Shown: one piece after another, positions 1 through 5,324 of the stretch
Numbering within the stretch: position 1 is the stretch's first letter
Layout of the letters: each line of letters begins with the position of its first letter
NCBI GenBank assembly: GCA_934133155.1
Contig: CAKPAT010000042.1
Span: 1-10,203 of the forward strand
Direction of reading: 5' to 3'
Source of the DNA: an uncultured Bacilli bacterium
GTDB taxonomy: Bacteria > Bacillota_I > Bacilli_A > RF39 > UBA660
Length of the DNA: 10,203 nt
Position numbers and translations under genes: made by a program
The notes under the pieces: generated by a model
What the model saw: the letters and a program-made list of their open reading frames with translations, nothing else
Told to the model about the DNA's origin: nothing
Database searches by the model: none

Positions 1-229
1 GAAGTTCTAATAAAACCGAAAAATTAGCCGTATCTTTAGTAAATGTTGGCTTATTACTTTCAGAAACATTACCATTTTTCTTATATAAATCAATTGAAGT
101 AATTTCCACATTCCAACTACTGGTAATTGCAGAAGACGAATTTATATCAAGCTTTGAAGAAAAAGCAGAATAACCTATTGCCATTACACATAAAACCAAG
201 CACAAAACAATAATCAAATTTCTCTTCAT
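1..229 (-). CDS. Secreted or surface protein, N-terminal part (3' end outside window)
   Basis: Seventy-six codons run from an ATG at 229 without a stop to the window edge, so only the N-terminus is seen. The protein starts MKRN, followed by a hydrophobic stretch (about residues 5-18) and GYSA|FSS, a plausible signal-peptidase site near residue 22. The mature part begins with Ser/Asn/Thr-rich sequence (SSKLDINSSSAITSSWNVEI), which suggests an exported beta-rich surface protein. The ending of the signal region resembles that of SipW-dependent/TasA-type exported proteins, but this is only a resemblance. AGGATG at 241-236 is the likely ribosome site, 6 nt from the ATG. A second in-frame ATG at 238 overlaps that site and is less likely. 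The gene is separated from sigE by a terminator. No convincing promoter reads into it in the orientation shown, although one lies in reverse in the region just upstream. Exact family and function are not recognised. Confidence 0.72.
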   Translation of the reverse strand, partial: MKRNLIIVLCLVLCVMAIGYSAFSSKLDINSSSAITSSWNVEITSIDLYKKNGNVSESNKPTFTKDTANFSVLLEL

Positions 230-240
230 AATACACATCC

Positions 241-267
241 TATCATATAACGTCGTGTTATATGATA
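241..267. repeat. Perfect 11-bp-arm dyad, left copy (putative inversion site or operator)
   Basis: Arms TATCATATAAC (241-251) and GTTATATGATA (257-267) are perfect inverted repeats around the asymmetric centre GTCGT. The inner 17 bp (246-262, TATAACGTCGTGTTATA) recurs exactly, in reverse orientation, at 353-369. Arms of 11 bp around a short asymmetric centre fit a tyrosine-recombinase crossover site; they also fit an operator for a dimeric repressor. The dyad directly abuts the ribosome site of the secreted-protein gene. Confidence 0.85.
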
Positions 268-305
268 AAATAAAGCCACATTTTCACATTTAGTTACGCA
301 TTTTA

Positions 306-334
306 AGGACAAAATAGCTAAATTTTGCTATAAT
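306..334 (+). promoter_or_regulatory. Sigma-A-type promoter with extended -10, reading away from any gene
   Basis: TATAAT at 329-334 is preceded by TGC (326-328), an extended -10. AGGACA at 306-311 matches the GACA half of a -35 with a 17-bp spacer. Transcription would start near 341, run through the right dyad and meet the terminator at 374-401 after about 60 nt. It would be opposite to every gene in the window. Confidence 0.6.
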
Positions 335-346
335 TAAGTCATAATA

Positions 347-375
347 TTAACGTATAACACGACGTTATACGTTAA
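347..375. repeat. Perfect 12-bp-arm dyad, right copy (putative inversion site or operator)
   Basis: Arms TTAACGTATAAC (347-358) and GTTATACGTTAA (364-375) are perfect inverted repeats around ACGAC. The inner 17 bp (353-369) is the exact reverse complement of the core at 246-262, including the asymmetric five-base centre. The dyad lies just downstream of the predicted start of the rightward promoter and its last two bases overlap the terminator stem. Confidence 0.85.
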
Positions 376-401
376 AATCAAGGCAAAACCTTGATTTTTT
401 T
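374..401. terminator. Intrinsic terminator, strongest on the plus strand, also downstream of sigE
   Basis: A 10-bp perfect stem, AAAATCAAGG (374-383) with CCTTGATTTT (389-398), closes a CAAAA loop. Read rightwards it ends in seven Ts (395-401), a strong terminator for the rightward promoter. Read leftwards it follows the sigE stop codon directly, but only the four Ts of the stem follow the GC part, so sigE termination may be leaky. Confidence 0.75.
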
Positions 402-1087
402 CATTTACTTAAAAGTCTTAATTTTCTAATAACTTTTTTTTCAATTCTTGAAATATAAGACTGACTAATTCCCATTAAAGATGCCACATCCTTTTGGGTC
501 ATCTCTTCATTCTCAAAAAGGCCATACCTTAAAGCAATAATCTTCCTATCTCTTGAAGAAAGTTTATTAATCTCGTCATAAAGAAGCTTTTTATCAGTTT
601 CCTTTTCCAAATCTTTAGTTACTAAATCACTTTCCGTTCCCAAAATATCCTCCAAATGTAGTTCATTACCTTCCGCATCAAAACTCAAACTATCTTCAAA
701 ACTAACCTCGCCTTTTCTCTTTTTATTTTTCCTTAAAAACATCAAAATCTCATTATCAATACACCTAGAAGCATATGTGGCAAGCTTAATATTTTTATCA
801 AGTTTATAAGTATTAACACCCTTAATCAAACCAACACTGCCAATACTTACCAAATCTTCTAAATCAACACCCGTATTTTCATACTTTTTAGCCAAATAAA
901 CAACAAGCCGCAAATTGTGTTCAATAAGTTTACTTCTCGCAAACTCATCGCCATTCATTGACCTTTTAACATAATCACACTCACACTCCCTAGAAAGAGG
1001 TTCCGGAAGCTTATCCGCACTCCCAATAAAAAAAACACCATCTTTTTCAAAAAGACCTCTAAAAAACAAAACAATCTTCTTAATCAT
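401..1087 (-). CDS. sigE: RNA polymerase sporulation sigma factor SigE (pro-sigma-E)
   Basis: This is the sigma factor that directs early mother-cell gene expression during endospore formation. The 228-residue protein follows Bacillus SigE closely. Region 2 (about 49-120) contains NLRLVVYLAKKYENTG, EDLVSIGSVGLIK and KLATYASRCIDNEIL. Region 4 (about 165-226) contains a helix-turn-helix with TQKDVASLMGISQSYISRIEK. The first 20 or so residues are an amphipathic pro-segment ending in GVFFIG, which corresponds to the VYYIGG processing region of Bacillus pro-SigE; cleavage near F20/I21 by SpoIIGA is inferred. The pro-segment is about seven residues shorter than in Bacillus subtilis and the whole protein about ten. 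The start is ATG 1087, 7 nt after the spoIIGA stop, with AAAGGGTAGG upstream overlapping the end of spoIIGA. The stop is TGA. SigG, the usual next gene in Bacillus, is absent. Confidence 0.95.
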   Translation of the reverse strand: MIKKIVLFFRGLFEKDGVFFIGSADKLPEPLSRECECDYVKRSMNGDEFARSKLIEHNLRLVVYLAKKYENTGVDLEDLVSIGSVGLIKGVNTYKLDKNIKLATYASRCIDNEILMFLRKNKKRKGEVSFEDSLSFDAEGNELHLEDILGTESDLVTKDLEKETDKKLLYDEINKLSSRDRKIIALRYGLFENEEMTQKDVASLMGISQSYISRIEKKVIRKLRLLSK

Positions 1088-1094
1088 AAATAAC

Positions 1095-1856
1095 CTACCC
1101 TTTCATCAACCCATTAAGTAAAATATCACACCCAGACACCTTAAAATTTTCGCTAAAGCCTAAATACACATCATACACACCCGCCCCTTCAATCAAAACA
1201 TCACGCACAAAAATACATTCTAAAACATTAACCCCAGAAATAGTCTTATAAGGCACATAATATTTCTTACGTCTAAACCTATTTTTCATATTAATAAAAA
1301 CCACCATTTTACCTTTAAAAGAAAGCGTATTACCTGTATCTAAATACCCTTTTAAGCAAAAATTCTCACCCCCAATAGAAAACCTAACCGTATAAAAATT
1401 ACTCACCTTAAATTTAAAAAATGAATTCTGCTTAAAATAAATATATAAAATTAAAGGTGAAATTATGAATAAAAAAATCATATTAACTTTAAAACCCGAT
1501 TTAAAAAATATAAGTCCACTATGTTCATAAGAAAATTCCAAATCAAGAAAATACAAAAAACCACCAAACAAAATACTAATAACAAAAAACACCCCAAAAC
1601 ACCTAATAAAATCTAAAGTATCATGAAAACCAAAAGTAACTAAATTCATAATAATACCTAAATAAATCTTTAAAATAAAAAGCTGAATACCATTAACATT
1701 AAAAAATAAAATCAAAATACTTAAACTACCGAAAAAAGCCCCAAGTAAAAGTCTAAAAAGAGAAACCTTCCTTTTTAAAACAAGTGAAGTCGTAACCAAA
1801 AGCAAAAAATCAAAAGCAAAATTCAAAAACAAAAGACCGTCAACATATACAGTCAT
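1095..1856 (-). CDS. spoIIGA: Sporulation sigma-E processing peptidase SpoIIGA
   Basis: This is the membrane aspartic protease that removes the pro-sequence of SigE after asymmetric septation, on a signal from the forespore. The N-terminal half (about residues 7-140) is very hydrophobic and forms about five membrane segments. The C-terminal half is a soluble domain with GYLDTGNTL; D173 of the DTGN motif is the expected catalytic aspartate, and the protease is thought to act as a dimer. The C-terminal CDILLNG fits the family's conserved end. At 253 residues it is shorter than Bacillus subtilis SpoIIGA (about 309), with the difference apparently spread over loops, and it looks intact. The start at 1856 has GGTGG six bases upstream. 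Being immediately followed by its substrate gene sigE confirms the call. A terminator lies between proS and this gene, so it probably has its own promoter. Confidence 0.93.
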   Translation of the reverse strand: MTVYVDGLLFLNFAFDFLLLVTTSLVLKRKVSLFRLLLGAFFGSLSILILFFNVNGIQLFILKIYLGIIMNLVTFGFHDTLDFIRCFGVFFVISILFGGFLYFLDLEFSYEHSGLIFFKSGFKVNMIFLFIISPLILYIYFKQNSFFKFKVSNFYTVRFSIGGENFCLKGYLDTGNTLSFKGKMVVFINMKNRFRRKKYYVPYKTISGVNVLECIFVRDVLIEGAGVYDVYLGFSENFKVSGCDILLNGLMKG

Positions 1857-1873
1857 AAAAAACCACCAAAAAC

Positions 1874-1907
1874 ATTATAAAAAAAAAGACACTAAAATAA
1901 TGTCTAA
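1874..1907 (-). promoter_or_regulatory. Possible spoIIGA promoter with long spacer (weak)
   Basis: TATAAT (1879-1874) lies 22 bp from TTAGAC (1907-1902). A 22-bp spacer is unusual but is known for the Spo0A-activated spoIIG promoter of Bacillus subtilis. TGTCTAA on the plus strand (1901-1907) is one base from a TGTCGAA 0A-box core. These bases also form the proS terminator, and the predicted start would fall on the ribosome site, so the call is weak. Confidence 0.22.
1879..1905 (-). terminator. Intrinsic terminator of proS
   Basis: On the minus strand AGACATTA and TAGTGTCT pair over 8 bp (one T-G wobble) around a TTT loop (1905-1887). A run of Ts follows down to 1879. The first bases of the stem overlap the proS TAG stop codon. 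Confidence 0.88.
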
Positions 1908-3595
1908 TTTTGCATAAATCCTTTAACTTTATCTAAAACATCTTCAGAAGAAATAACCTCATTAATCTTACCATCACGTGATTTAAACTCTACCATTCCA
2001 TTTAAAGCATCTCTTCCGACTGTAATTCTAAATGGAATACCAATTAAATCCATATCCTTAAACTTAACACCACATCTTTCCGCACGGTCATCAAGTAAAA
2101 CATCAATACCATTTTTATTAAACTCTTCATAAAGCTTTAAAGCAAGACTAACCTGAACATCATCTTTCATATTAGCAGGCACAATACAAACAGTATAAGG
2201 TGCGATAGAAATAGGCCACATAAGACCATTTTCATCAGACTTTTGTTCACAAATAGCCGCCATACATCTTGCAACACCAATACCGTAGCATCCCATATAA
2301 ACAGGTTTTAAATTATTATCCTTATCACTATAATTAAGACCTAAAGCCTTAGAATACTTATAACCAAGTTTAAACGTATTTCCTACTTCAATACCTTTTT
2401 TAAAATAAACATGTCCACCGCACTTAGGGCAAATATCGCCCTCTTTAATATTAACAATATCACCAGATTTATAAATAGAAAAATCTTTCAAATTAACATT
2501 AATATAGTGGTATCCCGTCTTATTAGCCCCACAAACAAAATTACTCATGTTCATAACTTCATTATCAACTACAATCTTAGAAGAAACCCCAACAGGTCCT
2601 AAAGAACCAAAAGTCGCATCAGTAACAGTAGAAAGTTCCTCAACAGTTGCCATAGTAACAGAAGTAGCACCAAAAAGCTTTCTAAGTTTAGTCTCATTAA
2701 GCTCTCTATCACCTCTAATTAAAGCAAAAACAATTTCACCATCAACATTATAAACTAAAGTTTTAACCGTTTTAGAAACAGAAATATTTAAAAATGATGT
2801 AATATCTTCAATAGTTTTAACAGAAGGTGTTGAAATAAGTTCCATCTCTAAAGCATCCTCTAAATCATGACTTTCACATTTAACAGGAGCAACTTCAATA
2901 TTAGAGCCAAAATCACAGCTATCACACATAACTAAAACATCTTCACCAATTTCTGTAACCGCTTGAAACTCTTCAGATAAATCTCCGCCCATAACACCAG
3001 TATCAGCTCTAACAATCCTGTAATCCATACCAAGTCTATCAAAAATATTCTTATAAGCTGTAACCATTTTTTGATAAACAACATCTCCAGAAGCCTCATC
3101 AACATCAAAACTATAAGCATCTTTCATAGTAAATTCTCTAGTTCTAATTAATCCATAACGTGGTCTAGCCTCGTCCCTAAACTTATCTTGAATTTGATAA
3201 ATATTAAAAGGCATATCCTTATAAGACTTAATCTTCGAAAAAGCCGCCATAACAAATAACTCTTCATGCGTAGGTCCTAAACAAAATTCTCTTTCATTTC
3301 TATCCAAAAGTTTAAACATATCACTACCAAAAGAAGAATATCTACCACTTTTTTCAAAAATATCACTAGGAATTAAAGCTGGCATTAAAACTTCATTAGC
3401 ACCTGCCTTATTCATCTCATCACGAATAATAGCCTCCACCTTTTGCTTAACCCTTAAACCTAAAGGCATAAACATATAAACACCACTAGCCTCTTTTAAA
3501 ACAAAGCCACCTCTTGCAAGAAAATTACCACTAGAAGAGTCTTCGTCTTTCGCATCTTCCCTTAAAGTGTAAAAAAAACTGTTACTTAATTTCAT
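1904..3595 (-). CDS. proS: Prolyl-tRNA synthetase, bacterial type with editing domain
   Basis: A cytoplasmic class II synthetase that attaches proline to tRNA-Pro. At 563 residues it matches the bacterial long form (Bacillus subtilis about 564). Motif 1 lies around 39-75 (GVYMFMPLGLRVKQKVE); motif 2 around 139-163 (FRDEARPRYGLIRTREFTMK); motif 3 around 436-445 (GCYGIGVARC). Between motifs 2 and 3, about residues 225-390, is the inserted editing domain that hydrolyses Ala-tRNA-Pro. It is flanked by Cys pairs C224/C227 and C389/C392, as is usual in this family. The anticodon-binding domain occupies about 465-563. The start ATG at 3595 is preceded by AAAGGGTG at good spacing. Expression is controlled by the proline T-box in its leader, and the gene forms its own unit ended by a strong hairpin terminator. 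Confidence 0.97.
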   Translation of the reverse strand: MKLSNSFFYTLREDAKDEDSSSGNFLARGGFVLKEASGVYMFMPLGLRVKQKVEAIIRDEMNKAGANEVLMPALIPSDIFEKSGRYSSFGSDMFKLLDRNEREFCLGPTHEELFVMAAFSKIKSYKDMPFNIYQIQDKFRDEARPRYGLIRTREFTMKDAYSFDVDEASGDVVYQKMVTAYKNIFDRLGMDYRIVRADTGVMGGDLSEEFQAVTEIGEDVLVMCDSCDFGSNIEVAPVKCESHDLEDALEMELISTPSVKTIEDITSFLNISVSKTVKTLVYNVDGEIVFALIRGDRELNETKLRKLFGATSVTMATVEELSTVTDATFGSLGPVGVSSKIVVDNEVMNMSNFVCGANKTGYHYINVNLKDFSIYKSGDIVNIKEGDICPKCGGHVYFKKGIEVGNTFKLGYKYSKALGLNYSDKDNNLKPVYMGCYGIGVARCMAAICEQKSDENGLMWPISIAPYTVCIVPANMKDDVQVSLALKLYEEFNKNGIDVLLDDRAERCGVKFKDMDLIGIPFRITVGRDALNGMVEFKSRDGKINEVISSEDVLDKVKGFMQN

Positions 3596-3613
3596 AAAAT
3601 CACCCTTTCAAAC

Positions 3614-3800
3614 AAAAAAAGAACGGACCTAAGGAGCATATTCAATGCGGTACCATCCTTTTATTAACTTAATTATAGATAACGGTTTTAAAGCCGGAAA
3701 TGTTTGCATTTCTCTCAGAAAGTAGGAATTAAATACTATCATAACTTGTTTTCACTGTCCAAGCTCACTTTTTATGAGGAAATATTTAATATTCTTTCGT
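3614..3800 (-). promoter_or_regulatory. T-box riboswitch, proline-specific (CCU specifier), controlling proS
   Basis: The leader RNA senses uncharged tRNA-Pro. Stem I spans 3798-3718: GAAAG pairs with CTTTC, ATTAAATA with TATTTAAT, TCATAA with TTATGA, then an AG-type bulge (AAAGTGAG) and a CTTG/CAAG tip. The specifier loop on the 3' side reads TCCTA, placing a CCU proline codon at 3726-3724. The T-box sequence GGATGGTACCGC is at 3658-3647. Its 5' part can pair with GGTCCGTTC to form a terminator (3658-3621), with a small GCAT/ATGC hairpin inside, followed by seven Ts (3620-3614). Binding of uncharged tRNA-Pro at specifier and T-box should favour the antiterminator and switch proS on. The codon agrees with the downstream gene. 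Confidence 0.94.
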
Positions 3801-3815
3801 CATCAATTTAAACAA

Positions 3816-3844
3816 ATAATATCACATAAAAACTCACTAGTCAA
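3816..3844 (-). promoter_or_regulatory. Promoter of the T-box/proS unit
   Basis: TTGACT (3844-3839) and TATTAT (3821-3816) are 17 bp apart, and TG one base before the -10 makes it an extended -10. The -35 overlaps the final Asp codon and the stop codon of the upstream membrane-protein gene. The predicted start near 3809 lies just before stem I of the T-box. Confidence 0.75.
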
Positions 3845-4889
3845 TCCCTTTTTTCTTGATCCTTAAAATATCTTTTTTAAAATATTTTAAAGTAGCAATA
3901 ATCAAAATAGCTGTAGGAAGTGAAATAACAATGCCTAAAACACCACCTAAAATGCCACCAGCAAATACAGAAACAACAACAACCAAAGGATGAACCTTAT
4001 TGGTCTTACCATAAACAAGTGGATTAATCACATAACCATCAATCATTGAAAATGCCACAAATAAAATACAAGTTTTAATAAATAAATCAGGACTAATCAC
4101 AAAAGCCGTAATACCAGCAATAATATTTGTAATAATACCACCAAAATAAGGAATTAAATTACCAATACCCGCTAAAAATCCTAGCATAAGAGCATTAGGG
4201 TGACCAATAATCAAATAAGCAATTGTATACTCAAAAAATGAAATTAAAATAATTTTCATAAAACCAGATAAATAACTGCCCATTTCCCTATCAAGCATTA
4301 CCACATAATTATAAATCTTTCTAGGTTTTCTTCTAAAATATTCTTTAATAAGCGACCTAATTTTATCCATATCCGCTAAAAAATAAACAAAAGCCGCAAA
4401 AATAATAAAGATCTTAGATGCATAATCAATCGAAATACTAATAACACTTAAAGCACCATTAGAAATATAAGAACCAGCATTTTTCAAAATATCATTAAAA
4501 CTCAAAGATAAAGTATCTTGTAAATCTTTTAAATCAATATTATAAGTACTTGAAAGCTCACGAATAAACGAAATAATACCATTAAATAAACTTGTCATTT
4601 GCGTAATAATAGTTGGTGTAACAAGAGAAACAAAAAGCACCAAAACACCAACAATAAACAAAATAACCGTAACTAAAGCAAGCGGCTTAGGGACATTTTT
4701 AGAGACAAGTTTTCTAACAAAAGGATAAAAAGCATAAGCCAAAGCAAAAGCCACTAAAAAAGGAAAAATGATTTTAGAAACAAGTCCAAAAATACCAATC
4801 CAAAAATCACGTGTTTGATAAACCAAATAAACAATTAAAGCAATTAAAGCAAAATTAATTAACTTATAATCAACCCTATTTTTAAGCAT
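3837..4889 (-). CDS. AI-2E family (UPF0118/PerM-like) membrane transporter
   Basis: A 350-residue polytopic membrane protein with hydrophobic segments at about 10-24, 30-55, 68-92, 147-171, 211-228, 234-262, 270-290 and 300-333, matching the eight-segment plan of this family. Signatures are GIGNLIPYFGGIITNI (241-256) and, near the C-terminus, DGYVINPLVYGKTNKVHPLV (284-303) followed by a Gly-rich membrane stretch with LGIVISLPTA. A soluble, amphipathic region lies at about 95-145. Members have been linked to export of small molecules, Na+/H+ exchange, or (YtvI) sporulation; the substrate here cannot be told. GGAGGGG overlaps the end of dtd and serves as ribosome site, and only three bases separate the two genes, so it is the last gene of the comN-secDF-relA-dtd unit. 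No separate terminator follows before the proS leader. Confidence 0.88.
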   Translation of the reverse strand: MLKNRVDYKLINFALIALIVYLVYQTRDFWIGIFGLVSKIIFPFLVAFALAYAFYPFVRKLVSKNVPKPLALVTVILFIVGVLVLFVSLVTPTIITQMTSLFNGIISFIRELSSTYNIDLKDLQDTLSLSFNDILKNAGSYISNGALSVISISIDYASKIFIIFAAFVYFLADMDKIRSLIKEYFRRKPRKIYNYVVMLDREMGSYLSGFMKIILISFFEYTIAYLIIGHPNALMLGFLAGIGNLIPYFGGIITNIIAGITAFVISPDLFIKTCILFVAFSMIDGYVINPLVYGKTNKVHPLVVVVSVFAGGILGGVLGIVISLPTAILIIATLKYFKKDILRIKKKGID

Positions 4890-4892
4890 AAA

Positions 4893-5324
4893 CTACCCCT
4901 CCAATAAAATAGTAACTGGACCATCATTTTGAATATTTAAAAGCATATCTGCCCCAAAAACACCCGTTTTAACTGGCACAAATAAAGAAAGTTTTTCATT
5001 AAAAATATCATAAAACTCTTTAGCCTTATCAAAATTAAGTACTTTCGCATAACTTGGCCTATTACCTTTTTTTACATCACCATATAAAGTAAACTGTGAA
5101 ATACTTAAAACACTTCCGTGTACATCCAAAATAGATTTATTCATTATACTATTATCATCATCAAATATTCTTAAATTAACCAATTTCCGTACCATATAAT
5201 CAATATTTTTAATATCATCACCATAAGTAAAAGAAACCAAAATAACCATACCAAAATCAATACTAGAAAAATAATCAGAAGTTTTAACTGAAGAAGATAA
5301 ACTTCTTTGAACTAAAACCCTCAT
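4893..5324 (-). CDS. dtd: D-aminoacyl-tRNA deacylase
   Basis: This enzyme frees D-amino acids (and Gly mischarged on tRNA-Ala) from tRNA. It is a cytoplasmic homodimer whose active site forms across the interface. The 143-residue protein is the normal size. It begins with the conserved MRVLVQR, contains the SQFTLYGDVKKGNRPSY motif (75-91) and ends with GVFGADM ... NDGPVTILLEG, where the Gly-Pro pair is the cross-subunit chirality motif. All signature residues look present. The start codon overlaps the relA stop as ATGA, which indicates translational coupling. The relA-dtd order is the same as in Bacillus, where hisS and aspS follow; here the next gene is a membrane transporter instead. Confidence 0.95.
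   Translation of the reverse strand: MRVLVQRSLSSSVKTSDYFSSIDFGMVILVSFTYGDDIKNIDYMVRKLVNLRIFDDDNSIMNKSILDVHGSVLSISQFTLYGDVKKGNRPSYAKVLNFDKAKEFYDIFNEKLSLFVPVKTGVFGADMLLNIQNDGPVTILLEG

Larger units (their letters stand above)
241..375. other. Putative invertible promoter element (phase switch), apparent OFF orientation
   Basis: Two dyads sharing a 17-bp core in inverted orientation bracket 90 bp of non-coding DNA (263-352). That DNA contains a promoter reading rightwards, away from the secreted-protein gene, into a terminator at 374-401. Recombination between the cores would turn the promoter round. Its -10 would then fall near 281-286 on the minus strand, giving a leader of roughly 45 nt that includes the AGGATG ribosome site and the ATG at 229. 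Such switches are well known upstream of surface-protein genes in gut bacteria. No recombinase gene lies in the window. Against the idea, the outer arms of the two dyads differ from each other but are symmetric within each dyad, so inversion would create imperfect hybrid sites. Inferred from arrangement only. Confidence 0.5.

Noticed and set aside
185..229. Lipoprotein signal (LVLC) in the secreted protein
   Set aside because: The residue before Cys is Leu, not Gly/Ala/Ser, and the cysteine lies inside the hydrophobic core, so an ordinary signal peptide fits better.
242..270. Leftward promoter with TATGAT (247-242) in the left dyad for the secreted-protein gene
   Set aside because: The -35 (TTTTAT) is poor, and transcription would start inside or after the ribosome site, leaving no usable leader.
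241..375. CRISPR array or transposon ends
   Set aside because: There are only two repeat copies, they are inverted rather than direct, and there is no transposase frame or target duplication between them.
2411..2753. Open frames on the plus strand inside proS
   Set aside because: They are antisense to a well-conserved synthetase gene, overlap each other, lack ribosome sites and show low-complexity translation.
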